A DNA stretch of 64,000 nucleotides, taken from positions 1 to 64,000 of the IMG/VR virus record IMGVR_UViG_3300033143_008750; one strand, given 5' to 3'. Below, one piece after another: positions 22,311-30,829 of the stretch. The position numbers and the translations under genes were made by a program. The DNA comes from a virus. The first letter of the stretch is position 1, and the number at the start of each line of letters is the position of its first letter. A model generated the notes under the pieces. That model saw only the letters and a list, made by a program, of their open reading frames with translations. It ran no database searches and was not told the origin of the DNA.

Positions 22311-22478
22311 ATGTTTGATTTTATTGCATTTACATTACGAGAAGGATTATTTATGCTCGGTGGTGCTTTCATCGCTTGGAACGTTCCCCGTCCACAATGG
22401 GCAAAGGATCTGCAGGCGTGGGTAGTTCTTAAGTATAGTGAAATTTCAGCTAAGATAAAAGCTAAGTTCGCTAAATAA
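22311..22478 (+). CDS. Small amphipathic protein
   Basis: 55 residues. FIAFTLREGLFMLGGAFIAWNV could span or lie on a membrane, followed by a basic helix. Strong GAGGAGAA site upstream; a late-like GTAAATAC lies at 22280. Unrecognised. Confidence 0.6.
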   Translation: MFDFIAFTLREGLFMLGGAFIAWNVPRPQWAKDLQAWVVLKYSEISAKIKAKFAK

Positions 22479-22587
22479 TTCCACTATTTTATGGTCAAGA
22501 TTTCCAGTTAAATCTGTCTGTCATAAAGAAACAGGAAGTTTCGAAAAATATCAGGGACAAGGATGTTCCTGTATTTGCCTGTAAAAC
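22479..22587 (+). other. Intergenic stretch with weak hairpin
   Basis: CAGGGAC (22552-22558) can pair with GTTCCTG shortly after, without a T-run. Otherwise nothing recognisable. Confidence 0.3.
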
Positions 22588-22616
22588 TTGACTTTTCACT
22601 AATGAAACTATATAAT
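22588..22616 (+). promoter_or_regulatory. Sigma70-type promoter, leaderless transcript
   Basis: TTGACT (22588-22593), 17 bases, TATAAT (22611-22616). Expected start 22623 is the A of the next ATG. Confidence 0.87.
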
Positions 22617-22622
22617 ACACGT

Positions 22623-22874
22623 ATGAATACTATTAATGAATTAGAACCAATCTCACCTGAGAAATTACTAGCAGATTTTTCCGATTATACTATTGCAGAG
22701 TTAGTTATGGAAATTAAAGAACTGCGCAATAAGTTAGAACAAGAAAAGAAAATTACCACGGCTAAAGAATTTAGGCTTCAAAAGACATTAGTAGAGTTAG
22801 AAGAATTAACAACTCGTATAAATACTGCTAGAGCTAACTTACGTGGTGATGTAAAAACACCAGAGGAAACTTAA
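22623..22874 (+). CDS. Coiled-coil small protein, probably leaderless
   Basis: 83 residues, acidic start then coiled coil (ELVMEIKELRNKLEQEKKIT). The longer frame from 22563 would start inside the promoter and is rejected. ATG at the predicted transcription start. Confidence 0.68.
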   Translation: MNTINELEPISPEKLLADFSDYTIAELVMEIKELRNKLEQEKKITTAKEFRLQKTLVELEELTTRINTARANLRGDVKTPEET

Positions 22875-22876
22875 TA

Positions 22877-23026
22877 GTGCATTTTTGTCCAGAAGAATTT
22901 AGATTGCTGATGATCTTAGTAGATTATGTGGTCAACACGTATCACTATTGGGTCTGTGGTTTCAAGGTTCGGTTTCTTAATGAAGATAAGCATGACATAA
23001 GCGATCACTACTCGGATAACGAATGA
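22877..23026 (+). CDS. Small protein, unknown
   Basis: 49 residues from GTG (MHFCPEEFRLLMILVDYVVN). Ends in the start of the next gene. Unrecognised. Confidence 0.5.
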   Translation: MHFCPEEFRLLMILVDYVVNTYHYWVCGFKVRFLNEDKHDISDHYSDNE

Positions 23027-23247
23027 GCGGAATTTGTAGTGCGCACCATCCGAGCCTTGGACCCGTAGAAGGCTGTGATCTATGTCATTCAACTATTGAA
23101 GATTTACTCGGCGAAAGTACAGTTGCAATTATGCGAGCCGAAGCAGAAGCAGCAGGTCTATTCACATGTGATTGTGGCTTTGAATATTACAAAACAGTAG
23201 ATGCCTGCCCACTTTGTGATAAAGAACGCAAAATTATACTCCCATGA
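23023..23247 (+). CDS. Small zinc-binding protein
   Basis: 74 residues with two metal knuckles: CSAHHP/CDLC at the start and [17 protein letters not shown] at the end. Probable zinc ribbon, partner unknown. It precedes the iron-sulfur protein gene by ATGA coupling. Confidence 0.62.
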   Translation: MSGICSAHHPSLGPVEGCDLCHSTIEDLLGESTVAIMRAEAEAAGLFTCDCGFEYYKTVDACPLCDKERKIILP

Positions 23248-23579
23248 ATACAGCCCCGATAATATTCACTGATTCAGCAGCAGAGAAAGTCCTTTCTCTA
23301 CTCCAAGACGAAGAAAATCCAAACATGATGCTCCGCGTATTTGTTCAAGGTGGCGGCTGTTCTGGATTCTCATACGGATTCGCATTCGAAGAAAAAATTG
23401 AAGACGGAGACCTGACTGTAGAGAACAGAGGTGTGACTCTGATTGTTGATCCTATGAGTGTGCAATATCTGATCGACGCCGAAATTGACTACACTGAAAC
23501 CCTTGCTGTATCTCAATTCGTGATCCGAAATCCCAATGCTTCTACAACTTGTGGATGTGGCTCATCGTTCGCCGCTTAA
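23244..23579 (+). CDS. ErpA/IscA-type iron-sulfur carrier
   Basis: 111 residues, full length for the HesB/IscA/ErpA family, which delivers Fe-S clusters to target enzymes. The three ligand cysteines are in place: [11 protein letters not shown] near residue 37 and TTCGCGSSF near residues 103-105. Closest in feel to ErpA. Phages use such genes to keep host Fe-S enzymes running; the target here is unknown. Confidence 0.92.
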   Translation: MNTAPIIFTDSAAEKVLSLLQDEENPNMMLRVFVQGGGCSGFSYGFAFEEKIEDGDLTVENRGVTLIVDPMSVQYLIDAEIDYTETLAVSQFVIRNPNASTTCGCGSSFAA

Positions 23580-23735
23580 GGCCAATATACCACTTAAAAC
23601 TCAACAATCGTCACAGAGCCCCTCAGACGGTCTGACAGCGCCTCAGAAACTAGTGTTCTTACGGTCCCGTAATCGGTAACGGACTCAATAAAATCAATGA
23701 CTTATAAGTTGTTGTAAAATAAAGAGATTCAGGTA
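23580..23735 (+). other. Intergenic region with hairpins and repeat
   Basis: Contains CAGA-CGG-TCTG and CCGT-AATCGGTA-ACGG hairpins, then the inverted 14-mer AAATCAATGACTTA (23691-23704) and the variant TAAGTTGTTGTAAA (23705-23718) just before the promoter of the CCA-adding enzyme. Confidence 0.5.
23691..23718. repeat. 14-mer repeat pair upstream of cca promoter
   Basis: AAATCAATGACTTA is the reverse complement of TAAGTCATTGATTT found at 26369; a variant follows in the other direction, forming a palindrome-like pair. Likely a protein-binding site. Confidence 0.6.
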
Positions 23736-23764
23736 TTGACTTTATTCCACTATTTACGTATAAT
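23736..23764 (+). promoter_or_regulatory. Sigma70-type promoter with conserved leader
   Basis: TTGACT (23736-23741), 17 bases, TATAAT (23759-23764); leader has GAATTAGGAAAA at 23774-23785. The spacer includes TTCCACTATTT. Confidence 0.88.
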
Positions 23765-23791
23765 TGTGTTTGAGAATTAGGAAAATCCCAC

Positions 23792-24970
23792 ATGAGAACA
23801 TACATAGTCGGTGGCGCAGTTAGAGACTTTCTGCTCGGCAAGCCTGTCAAGGACTTCGATTATGTAGTCACAGGTGCTACGCCACAGGACATGCTCGACC
23901 AAGGTTTCACACAGGTCGGCGCTGACTTCCCCGTTTTCCTTCATCCTGATACCAAAGACGAGTATGCACTTGCGCGAACTGAGCGCAAGACTGCTGCTGG
24001 ATATCACGGTTTCGAGGTTAACTTCGATCCCACTGTTACCATAGAGGACGATCTGTCCCGCAGAGACCTGACTATAAACGCTATGGCAGTTGCAGTCGAG
24101 GATTGGGAGACTTACAAGTTTACTCTAGATCATCAACTCCTTGTTGATCCGTATGATGGCTTCACTGATCTGAACCGTCGAAGGCTGCATGTTGTTGGTA
24201 AGGATTTCGATACGTACAGTGAGCAAGAGAATCAGACGTTTCATACTGCATTCGGAGAGGATCCAGTTCGGATACTGCGTACTGCACGATTCCAGGCACG
24301 ATACGGCTTTGCACAATCTCGCGAGACCACTGTCGCTATAATGGAGATGGTTAAGAACGGAGAGGTTGACGCACTAGTTCCTGAGAGGGTTTGGACTGAG
24401 ACTGTTAAGGCGATAGCAGAGGATCGTGATCCGCTTGACTTTTTCTTCTTCCTAGACTTCCATGATTGCAAAAAGAAGCTGTTTAAGCAACTGAATCTGA
24501 CTGATGCACTGATATACCATTTTGATAACGTTCGATACATGAACGCGAAGCAAAGAATGGCGCTGCTGACTGTTGGTTTCAAGAACGTCGATCAAGTTGG
24601 TGCTTTCTTCGATAAGCTGAAGGCTCCGACTGACTTCAAGAGACTCGCACAGGCTGTTCACAGACTTGCGAAGCTTGCTAACATGCCTCAGAAGGATTGG
24701 ACTGCTGAGACTATAGTTGATACGCTGGCACTGGTTCACGCAGACGATCTTGATTCTGCTACGTCAACCGTTATGGGTATGCATGAGGATTACGTTAGCG
24801 ACGGTTTTGAGGATCGAGCTACTTTCTCTGGCTACATGTTTGCTATACTTGGCGACATAGGTTTCAAAAACCTGACGCTAGATCAGCAAGCTACGCTGAA
24901 AGGCAAGGCGATAGGTGATGCGCTGCGCGACATAAAGGTTGCTACGACGGGAGCAATGCTAGATGCTTAA
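23792..24970 (+). CDS. cca: CCA-adding enzyme (tRNA nucleotidyltransferase)
   Basis: 392 residues, the usual size of a class II CCA-adding enzyme, which builds or repairs tRNA 3' ends. Visible: [21 protein letters not shown] with the GG loop and the metal aspartates [13 protein letters not shown] (about residue 89); [14 protein letters not shown]; and the nucleotide-selecting [18 protein letters not shown] (about residue 155). All core motifs are intact. It would complete the tRNA-like sequence at 8376, which lacks CCA. It could also repair tRNAs attacked by host defences. Confidence 0.95.
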   Translation: MRTYIVGGAVRDFLLGKPVKDFDYVVTGATPQDMLDQGFTQVGADFPVFLHPDTKDEYALARTERKTAAGYHGFEVNFDPTVTIEDDLSRRDLTINAMAVAVEDWETYKFTLDHQLLVDPYDGFTDLNRRRLHVVGKDFDTYSEQENQTFHTAFGEDPVRILRTARFQARYGFAQSRETTVAIMEMVKNGEVDALVPERVWTETVKAIAEDRDPLDFFFFLDFHDCKKKLFKQLNLTDALIYHFDNVRYMNAKQRMALLTVGFKNVDQVGAFFDKLKAPTDFKRLAQAVHRLAKLANMPQKDWTAETIVDTLALVHADDLDSATSTVMGMHEDYVSDGFEDRATFSGYMFAILGDIGFKNLTLDQQATLKGKAIGDALRDIKVATTGAMLDA

Positions 24971-25283
24971 AGACGCGCTATTGAAAGTAAGAAAAGGCTA
25001 TACGCCTAAGGATCTTTTTAAGCTAAAGCTTACTGGCGAAGCTGTTAACGTTTTGCGAGAGACACTAGCAAGAGAGTTAGATAGCTGGCTAATGGAACGT
25101 GAAATTTTTGAACCTGTTGATTTTGATAATGCATATAGCACAGGCAAATGGATTTCATTAGGTAAAGGTGGAGCTACATATCGCTGTTTATATCCTGTAC
25201 GCATTTGGCACGTAAATGGCAGAGGTGGAAACGAACAAATAAATGTAGACCACATGAAGCCAGGCGACATTTGGGGATTCTGA
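24963..25283 (+). CDS. Protein with N-terminal element
   Basis: 106 residues. [18 protein letters not shown] carries the element, followed by helix [17 protein letters not shown] as in the paralogues at 3617-4786. The latter half ([19 protein letters not shown]) is beta. Overlaps the cca gene. Confidence 0.68.
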   Translation: MLKDALLKVRKGYTPKDLFKLKLTGEAVNVLRETLARELDSWLMEREIFEPVDFDNAYSTGKWISLGKGGATYRCLYPVRIWHVNGRGGNEQINVDHMKPGDIWGF

Positions 25284-25495
25284 TGAAAGAACTAATATTT
25301 AATCTTGTGAATGGAGTACGTAGCGGAATTCCGCTGTGTTGCAATCTGTTCTTTTCGCATAATGCACTTACGCCTGGGCCAGTCGGAAAAAGAGTATACG
25401 AACAGCGCACAGGAAAAGAATTCGATGTATTCGCTTGTGACGATGATGAAGCACATTACGTCCAATGTAATCGTTGTTGGGTGAAAAGAGAGTGA
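25283..25495 (+). CDS. Small zinc-finger-like protein
   Basis: 70 residues. It starts at the ATG overlapping the previous stop. GIPLCCNLFFSHNAL and CDDDEAHYVQCNRC provide cysteines for a zinc site. The pattern (G-P-CC-F) occurs in other phage proteins of unknown role. Confidence 0.6.
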   Translation: MKELIFNLVNGVRSGIPLCCNLFFSHNALTPGPVGKRVYEQRTGKEFDVFACDDDEAHYVQCNRCWVKRE

Positions 25496-25548
25496 AAGAG
25501 ATTCGCAAAAACGGAGTTATTCTGAAATTTTTGATACTGGAAGACTAA
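25492..25548 (+). CDS. Possible 18-residue mini-protein
   Basis: A GTG reading frame exactly bridging the previous stop and the next ATG (VKEIRKNGVILKFLILED). It keeps the coupled arrangement of its neighbours but is too short to be sure. Confidence 0.3.
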   Translation: MKEIRKNGVILKFLILED

Positions 25549-25805
25549 TGGCCGCTGAACACTACAGACCAAAGATTGGAGTTAAGAAAGCTGGTTACTA
25601 TCAGGGCTACTACTGTGGCCGCTGCGGAGCGCCTGGACTTGCAATGCAAGGTAATCGTAAACACGGAAGCGGCGTGTGTCTTGCTAACCCTCTGATGGTT
25701 AAAAAGTTGCAGGAAGCTAACACAGTCGAAGCAGAAACAAAACGACAGTTCATTCTCGGCCTTCAAAAAGGAAAAGGAGATCACAATTCTCCTAGACGTT
25801 ACTAA
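25548..25805 (+). CDS. Small zinc-binding protein
   Basis: 85 residues. YCGRCGAPGLAMQGNRKHGSGVC forms a CxxC...C zinc motif; the C-terminal part is basic. Overlaps the next gene by TAATG. Unrecognised. Confidence 0.62.
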   Translation: MAAEHYRPKIGVKKAGYYQGYYCGRCGAPGLAMQGNRKHGSGVCLANPLMVKKLQEANTVEAETKRQFILGLQKGKGDHNSPRRY

Positions 25806-26083
25806 TGAGAAAAGTAAAACCTGTTGTTACAAAGAAATACGTATTCGCTCGTAGACTCGACGGCAAACCTATTGTCTTAGATTTCTTCGATAGTGACATG
25901 CGCAAAGAGAAATTCACAGTAACTCGCCAACTCTTATTTGATCTTCGTGTACACGAATGGTTACATGATGAACCTGGTTATTCTTGGGTGTCGAATCACG
26001 AAATTCATTGTATCTTGCCGCGCGACCATGAACCATATACAATGGTGATTGCAGCAGGTACGAAATTCGAATCTAAAGACTAA
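25805..26083 (+). CDS. Paralogue with N-terminal element
   Basis: 92 residues. VTKKYVFARRLDGKPIVLDF is the element, nearly identical in layout to the following gene. The continuing helix and strand pattern (LLFDLRVHEWLHDE) matches the family at 3617. TAATG junction. Confidence 0.7.
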   Translation: MRKVKPVVTKKYVFARRLDGKPIVLDFFDSDMRKEKFTVTRQLLFDLRVHEWLHDEPGYSWVSNHEIHCILPRDHEPYTMVIAAGTKFESKD

Positions 26084-26355
26084 TGAAAATACTGACTGAA
26101 AAATATATTTTTGAATGCAAACTCAAAGGCAAGCCTGTTATGATTCACACTGGTTCGCTATATCACAAAGACATTCTAAAAATGTTAGTCAAAACGGGCA
26201 TATGGAAAAAGGATCCGATCTTCACTGATAAATTTTGGCGTGAATATTCATTTACTATCCTGTATCCGATTCGGTTGACTGATGAAGATTTGGACAAGCT
26301 GCCGACAGACTGGATATATTTAGGCATTGGCGATCATCACACAGTCTGCTTATAA
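26083..26355 (+). CDS. Paralogue with N-terminal element
   Basis: 90 residues. LTEKYIFECKLKGKPVMIHTG is the element, followed by helix DILKMLVKTGIWKKDPIF. A tandem duplicate of the previous gene. It ends at a repeat cluster. Confidence 0.7.
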   Translation: MKILTEKYIFECKLKGKPVMIHTGSLYHKDILKMLVKTGIWKKDPIFTDKFWREYSFTILYPIRLTDEDLDKLPTDWIYLGIGDHHTVCL

Positions 26356-26368
26356 CGGAAATGGTTGG

Positions 26369-26444
26369 TAAGTCATTGATTTATATAGGATTGTAAGTTA
26401 TTGATTTTTAGTAAGAGGTGGAAAAAGTTGTAAGTCGTTGATAT
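26369..26444 (+). repeat. Three copies of the 14-mer repeat
   Basis: TAAGTCATTGATTT (26369-26382), TAAGTTATTGATTT (26394-26407) and TAAGTCGTTGATAT (26431-26444), direct repeats ending 16 bases before a -35 box. Spacings of 25 and 37 bases. They look like regulator sites. Confidence 0.8.
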
Positions 26445-26460
26445 CCTTATGGTTATAAGG

Positions 26461-26489
26461 TTGACAATGCCGCTTTCCACCTGTATAAT
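26461..26489 (+). promoter_or_regulatory. Sigma70-type promoter with conserved leader
   Basis: TTGACA (26461-26466), 17 bases, TATAAT (26484-26489). Leader GAATTAGGAAAA at 26498-26509. Closely resembles the promoter at 61990 in spacer and leader. Confidence 0.9.
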
Positions 26490-26518
26490 TTACTTAAGAA
26501 TTAGGAAAAGGACAAATT

Positions 26519-26797
26519 ATGAGTGACTACATCGTAACAAAGCTAATTTCTCGCAACATGCATAATGTATCTGGTAAGATGCGCCTGTTGCAAATGGAAC
26601 GCGGCAGAAAGTTAGGTGGACACAACATTACTGGTACGGCATACAGTGGTTGGATCGACGGTGTCTACTGCGAAATCACACATGTAGTTACGCGACACAT
26701 GGGCGACTTCATTAAGTTGCATGTTGCTCGTAACGACTTTCCGAGCATGGCAGCACTTGTTCGTCACTATCGCGCAGTCAAGCAGGAATTGGTGTAA
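26519..26797 (+). CDS. Phage protein, unknown
   Basis: 92 residues. First gene of a strongly promoted run. IKLHVARNDFPSMAALVRHYRAVKQ ends in a basic helix. Unrecognised. Confidence 0.65.
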   Translation: MSDYIVTKLISRNMHNVSGKMRLLQMERGRKLGGHNITGTAYSGWIDGVYCEITHVVTRHMGDFIKLHVARNDFPSMAALVRHYRAVKQELV

Positions 26798-27000
26798 TGG
26801 GAATTCGTGAACTTCAAGCACAGAAAGCAGAAGCCCTCGAAATGTATCACGAGGAATGCGCACGTATCGACGCAGAGATTGACGCGATTCGTAAAGCGCG
26901 CGGAACCAAATTGAAAGTGTATACGCCAACTGCGAACGATGCTAAACTAATGAATATCGCTGATGGTCGCACTCGTCAACTGAACCCGCACGGAGAATAA
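26797..27000 (+). CDS. Small coiled-coil protein
   Basis: 67 residues; residues 3-38 form a helix (LQAQKAEALEMYHEECARID). TAATG coupled to its predecessor. Unrecognised. Confidence 0.6.
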   Translation: MGIRELQAQKAEALEMYHEECARIDAEIDAIRKARGTKLKVYTPTANDAKLMNIADGRTRQLNPHGE

Positions 27001-27004
27001 CAGA

Positions 27005-27412
27005 ATGAGTTATGCACTTCCTCAAGTTGGCGACATTATCACTGTCAAGACATATTACAAGAGTCACGTAATTGGTCGGACAGAAGAGGATGACACGACA
27101 ACGTATGAAAAAGTCTGCGTAGCTCCGAGCTTTGCTTGGACGAAGACTAACGCATTCTGCATCCCCGCTGAAGGTGAACCTTACATCACAAAGCGCACAA
27201 TCTCATTGAACTCAGTCGTTGATCTGATCGTTCACAAAGGTAGTGACGCTGAAGGCTGCACAAGCGGTACGAAGTTTGTAAAAGTCCCAGGTAGCAAGGG
27301 TAACGAATATATGGTCACAGTAGTCGATGGATTCGGCACAGAATGCGAATGTCTCGGTTTTCACTATGGCAAGAATTGTAAACATTTGAAAATTGCACAG
27401 GAAGCAGCATAA
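27005..27412 (+). CDS. SWIM-like zinc-finger protein
   Basis: 135 residues. The last 35 hold YMVTVVDGFGTECECLGFHYGKNCKHLKIA, a CxC...CxH pattern like SWIM zinc fingers, which bind DNA or proteins. The N-terminal part (LPQVGDIITVKTYYKS) looks like a barrel. Confidence 0.65.
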   Translation: MSYALPQVGDIITVKTYYKSHVIGRTEEDDTTTYEKVCVAPSFAWTKTNAFCIPAEGEPYITKRTISLNSVVDLIVHKGSDAEGCTSGTKFVKVPGSKGNEYMVTVVDGFGTECECLGFHYGKNCKHLKIAQEAA

Positions 27413-27897
27413 TGAGTAATTCCATGTACAGGACAGGATTTGTATTCAGCGATATTTCTCAAGGTCATCGCGTCGATACTCGCGTAGCAACGGGTGTACG
27501 CAAAACGACCGTTGGGCTTCCTGATGAAAAGAACGGGTTTATTCGAATCAACAAGAATACTCCGTGGAATCATCAGCGCGACAACTTTGAAGACATCCAA
27601 GAAGTCCTAGCCCGTCACGGAAAGAGTTTGACGCGAGTTTCGATGTACACTGATACAGACGGAATTCCTAGCTATCAGGACATTAGCGGACGACGCGCAG
27701 GAAGGAAAGTCAATCTGACTTCGTTTGTTGCACTCTGCACTGATACGCTGGTGTGGCAAAAGTACGAAGGTCGCTGCGCTGGCGGTGGTCAGAATACTAT
27801 TTACGTTGGTGGGGAGAAAATGAAACTCACTACGTTCCTTGAACTGCCGTATTCGGCACAAGACAAGCTTATTCGTGCATCTGGAGATACGAAATGA
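27412..27897 (+). CDS. Phage protein, unknown
   Basis: 161 residues, mixed fold, no recognised motif. RVATGVRKTTVGLPDEKNGF and LTSFVALCTDTLVWQ are distinctive. Coupled to both neighbours. Confidence 0.62.
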   Translation: MSNSMYRTGFVFSDISQGHRVDTRVATGVRKTTVGLPDEKNGFIRINKNTPWNHQRDNFEDIQEVLARHGKSLTRVSMYTDTDGIPSYQDISGRRAGRKVNLTSFVALCTDTLVWQKYEGRCAGGGQNTIYVGGEKMKLTTFLELPYSAQDKLIRASGDTK

Positions 27898-28163
27898 ATT
27901 TTGAATTTGAACTTCGCAGTCCTGTACAAACTACGATTATCGAAGCTGATATTGACCGAATTGTTCGAGGACACATTGAAGCAAGTGATCCGCGTGACGC
28001 AGCAGAGAAGATCGTGAGCGCATGTCGCCCTGATCTTGACGATGGATTCGATTCTCTTACTCCTGACTTTACAATCGAACGCAACCGAGACGGATCGTTC
28101 AGAGTCGAAGTTGACACTCACGGTCTAGTTGATGCGACTATTGAACTTGAGGTAATAGCATAA
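27894..28163 (+). CDS. Acidic phage protein, unknown
   Basis: 89 residues, alternating strands and acidic loops (PVQTTIIEADIDRIVRGHIE). ATGA coupling. Unrecognised. Confidence 0.6.
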   Translation: MNFEFELRSPVQTTIIEADIDRIVRGHIEASDPRDAAEKIVSACRPDLDDGFDSLTPDFTIERNRDGSFRVEVDTHGLVDATIELEVIA

Positions 28164-28384
28164 TGTACTCACTTGCACAGAAACGAATGATGGCTAAAGT
28201 GGCCGGCGAGACAGAAGTAGTTCTCACGATGGAAGAAGTCGAGTACGAACTTGAAAAGTCTCGGGCACTGGATCAACAAATCGTCAAGTACATGGAATAC
28301 GTACCTGAGGATATTCTGAAGGCTGAGGCTGATGAAATGTTTGCTGATTACGCAGACGGCGAAGGCCCCTACGGAGATCGCTAA
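28163..28384 (+). CDS. Acidic helical protein, unknown
   Basis: 73 residues, strongly acidic helix (VVLTMEEVEYELEKSRALDQ) and tail ADYADGEGPYGDR. Coupled. Unrecognised. Confidence 0.6.
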   Translation: MYSLAQKRMMAKVAGETEVVLTMEEVEYELEKSRALDQQIVKYMEYVPEDILKAEADEMFADYADGEGPYGDR

Positions 28385-28845
28385 TGGAAGCTTTGAAATT
28401 ACACGCAGTTTCGATCTTCGCATTTGGCGTAGGACTTTTCATGCTGCAATCACCTAACATTGGTACAGGTTTTCATTGGAGTATCGGCATCTTGACTGTA
28501 ATCGGCTCTATTCTTACGATAGTACAGTATTTGCCTGTTGCTGCTTGGAAACTATTTCTCACACGGCCAGACATATTCGGCCCTGAAGGCGAGAGCCACG
28601 AACGCGCATTGAAGCTGTATGATTGGTCAATTGAAGTTACTCGTCCATACGTGGGCAAAATCGACCTTGGAGTTGCACTGATCGCAGATGTAATCTTAAT
28701 GTCTGGATTGTTAGCTCAAGGTTGGGTAATTCTCTTTGGAATGCAATTTATAGCTTGTGTAATCGGCTACGCAGTTATTCGCTCATTTCTTACTAATTAT
28801 CAAGACATTTATGCATTTGTAAATGGCTCAAAGGATATCGCATGA
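28384..28845 (+). CDS. Membrane protein with about four helices
   Basis: 153 residues. Hydrophobic segments near 7-22, 34-55, 98-115 and 117-135. An inner membrane role is likely; nothing more specific is seen. Confidence 0.65.
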   Translation: MEALKLHAVSIFAFGVGLFMLQSPNIGTGFHWSIGILTVIGSILTIVQYLPVAAWKLFLTRPDIFGPEGESHERALKLYDWSIEVTRPYVGKIDLGVALIADVILMSGLLAQGWVILFGMQFIACVIGYAVIRSFLTNYQDIYAFVNGSKDIA

Positions 28846-29075
28846 AAAACGTAGATCGTACAGGTTTATATTTATTGGTTATCATATGTATAATGAATAC
28901 ATGTGGTACCAATGGCGAACACTCTCGTATACAACGCGATCTTGATGCAACAAAGAATCAGCTAGAGTACGTTGTTCACTTGCTTGAGGGCGGCGAGCCA
29001 AGAACAGTAACAGAGTTGGATTGCAGTGGATCTACAGACGCAATGATTAGTTGCCGTCCTACGGAGAGTCAGTAG
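28842..29075 (+). CDS. Small exported or lipoprotein-like protein
   Basis: 77 residues with an N-terminal hydrophobic stretch ending MNTCGTN, a poor lipobox. The rest is a short coiled coil and two later cysteines. Possibly periplasmic. Confidence 0.55.
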   Translation: MKNVDRTGLYLLVIICIMNTCGTNGEHSRIQRDLDATKNQLEYVVHLLEGGEPRTVTELDCSGSTDAMISCRPTESQ

Positions 29076-29134
29076 TGCTAACTCAAATTGAACGCTGGAA
29101 GAAAGACATTTGGAATAAGCAAGGTCTGATATAG
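29075..29134 (+). CDS. 19-residue mini-protein
   Basis: A GTG frame (MLTQIERWKKDIWNKQGLI) whose GTG overlaps the previous TAG and whose TAG overlaps the next GTG. The two exact junctions argue that it is translated. Confidence 0.5.
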   Translation: MLTQIERWKKDIWNKQGLI

Positions 29135-29421
29135 TGAATTTAAAGAAACGTATCTTTAATGCACGAATCAGTGGCAAGTCTATTGACATCGACCATTTTA
29201 ACTGTCTGCGCACTAGATTTATTAACGAGTTGTTGAAATATAATGTACTCGACGTAGACATTTCACAGCCGCACAATCTAAGTGCAGATGAAGTAGTATT
29301 CAGATTGAATGATTCTGTTTCTTCTAACGGTGCTGAATATGCAGTAGGACAGAGGATATTATTCAATAAGTTAAGCATCAGCGGCATTGTACGAGTAGCA
29401 GAGGACCAGGACAATGGCTAA
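29134..29421 (+). CDS. Paralogue with N-terminal element
   Basis: 95 residues from GTG. NLKKRIFNARISGKSIDIDHF begins the protein, followed by helix RTRFINELLKYNVLDVD, the shared architecture of this family. Unknown function. Confidence 0.68.
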   Translation: MNLKKRIFNARISGKSIDIDHFNCLRTRFINELLKYNVLDVDISQPHNLSADEVVFRLNDSVSSNGAEYAVGQRILFNKLSISGIVRVAEDQDNG

Positions 29422-29617
29422 GGAAAGCAAACGAATTACGCCTTTTGTGCTTACTGAATTAACGGTAGCACAGAAGCAAAAGATACGAGAAGGTATGTAT
29501 GCTATGCACAACTTTACTAACCACGAAGCTAACACAGTAGGTTTAGCAAGTTGGACTAACGATCACAGGCAAGCTTGGGAGCTTGCACGAATGGATGAAA
29601 TGGGTGAAACACAATGA
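29414..29617 (+). CDS. Small protein, unknown
   Basis: 67 residues (SKRITPFVLTELTVAQKQKI). Overlaps both neighbours. The NHEA-x-W region may be helical. Unrecognised. Confidence 0.6.
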   Translation: MAKESKRITPFVLTELTVAQKQKIREGMYAMHNFTNHEANTVGLASWTNDHRQAWELARMDEMGETQ

Positions 29618-30126
29618 ATTACGTAATTTACAATTCAAGTCTAATGACTGTCGAAGGAAGCTTTGATAGCATTGAAGATGCAGAGGCAGCGTTACCTGTC
29701 GATGTTGGTGATTTAGTCGCAGCATTGCGCAGCGATTATGAGCAAGCATTCGCAGCTATGTGCGAACGACGCGACAGTGCTACATCGAACAGAGTTGAAA
29801 GCACAGACGAATCCAGAATGACTGATATAGAACGCTATACGAACATGAGAAAGGTGCTAGCAGAGCGTCCTATATTTGATAGCGAGGAAGATGCTAGAGA
29901 AAATATGCGGGCAAAGGATGGCGAGTGTCGCCGTTTTGTAATTCGTGAATGCGGCTCGCTAGGCATGTACAGAGTTTGTTATTGTTTCTTCTCAACACCA
30001 CGAGGCAGCGACACGCCTGTTTGGTCATTCAACGATGAATACAGTTTCACACACGGCCAAATGTATATGTTAAAGCAACGTGCTGCAACAGCAGTCGGCC
30101 TTGAACTCATTGACAGCATGGAATAA
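29614..30126 (+). CDS. Phage protein, unknown
   Basis: 170 residues, acidic, with SDYEQAFAAMCERRDSAT and a C-terminal domain of strands (VIRECGSLGMYRVCYCFF). Unrecognised. Confidence 0.62.
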   Translation: MNYVIYNSSLMTVEGSFDSIEDAEAALPVDVGDLVAALRSDYEQAFAAMCERRDSATSNRVESTDESRMTDIERYTNMRKVLAERPIFDSEEDARENMRAKDGECRRFVIRECGSLGMYRVCYCFFSTPRGSDTPVWSFNDEYSFTHGQMYMLKQRAATAVGLELIDSME

Positions 30127-30128
30127 TT

Positions 30129-30485
30129 ATGAATTGGCTTACAAAATACTTTGAAAAACCTGATTGGCGTCTTGTTAAAGAGATTCAATCGGGGTACCTG
30201 TTTACTCAATTTCATCACCTTACTCCAAAGGATATAGTCAACGAGCAAGAAGAAGAATTAACGTTCTACTTGTACGAGAATCAATTCGGCGACAGAAAAT
30301 TTGATGCTGTTGATAGCAGAAAAGGTGACATTAACATCAAAACTGCTTCGAAAGATGAGTGGCTATTTCGTTGTGGAGATTATCGTCACACTATTCGTCC
30401 TTGGCTGGACGGAAGTTTGAATCTTGATATTCCAACATACGAATCAATTCCACGTAGAGACTTTAAAAAGGTGTTAGAAGGATGA
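30129..30485 (+). CDS. DWRLV/IPSYESI-family paralogue with tail element
   Basis: 118 residues. DWRLVKEI, FYLYENQFGDRKFDAVDS, IRPWLDGSLNLDIPTYESI and RRDFKKVLEG. Very similar to the next gene, so a recent tandem duplication. Stop overlaps next ATG (GGATGA). Confidence 0.74.
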   Translation: MNWLTKYFEKPDWRLVKEIQSGYLFTQFHHLTPKDIVNEQEEELTFYLYENQFGDRKFDAVDSRKGDINIKTASKDEWLFRCGDYRHTIRPWLDGSLNLDIPTYESIPRRDFKKVLEG

Positions 30486-30829
30486 GTTGGTGGACAAACA
30501 TATTCGGGGGAAAAGATGAATGGCGCATGTGCAAGCAGCTTGATACGACATTTATCAGTAGTGATGCTTATACTCGCGTAGAGACTAAACACAATATCAA
30601 CTACTACTTATACGAGAATCAATTTGGTGAACGCAAATTTGATATTGCTGATTCAAAGCGTGGTGATTGTGAAGTTAAACGTTTAGAAAAAGATGATATT
30701 ACGTTCCGTCTACGACTTTATAGAGAAACGGTGAAACCTTGGCTCGACGGTCGTACTGATCCTGAAATACCATCATATGAATCTATTCCGCGCAAAGACT
30801 TTCAACGCATACTGACGAAGAAAAAATAA
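30482..30829 (+). CDS. DWRLV/IPSYESI-family paralogue with tail element
   Basis: 115 residues. DEWRMCKQL, YYLYENQFGERKFDIADS, VKPWLDGRTDPEIPSYESI and RKDFQRILTKKK, the tail having lost its glycine. Same layout as its neighbour. Confidence 0.74.
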   Translation: MSWWTNIFGGKDEWRMCKQLDTTFISSDAYTRVETKHNINYYLYENQFGERKFDIADSKRGDCEVKRLEKDDITFRLRLYRETVKPWLDGRTDPEIPSYESIPRKDFQRILTKKK

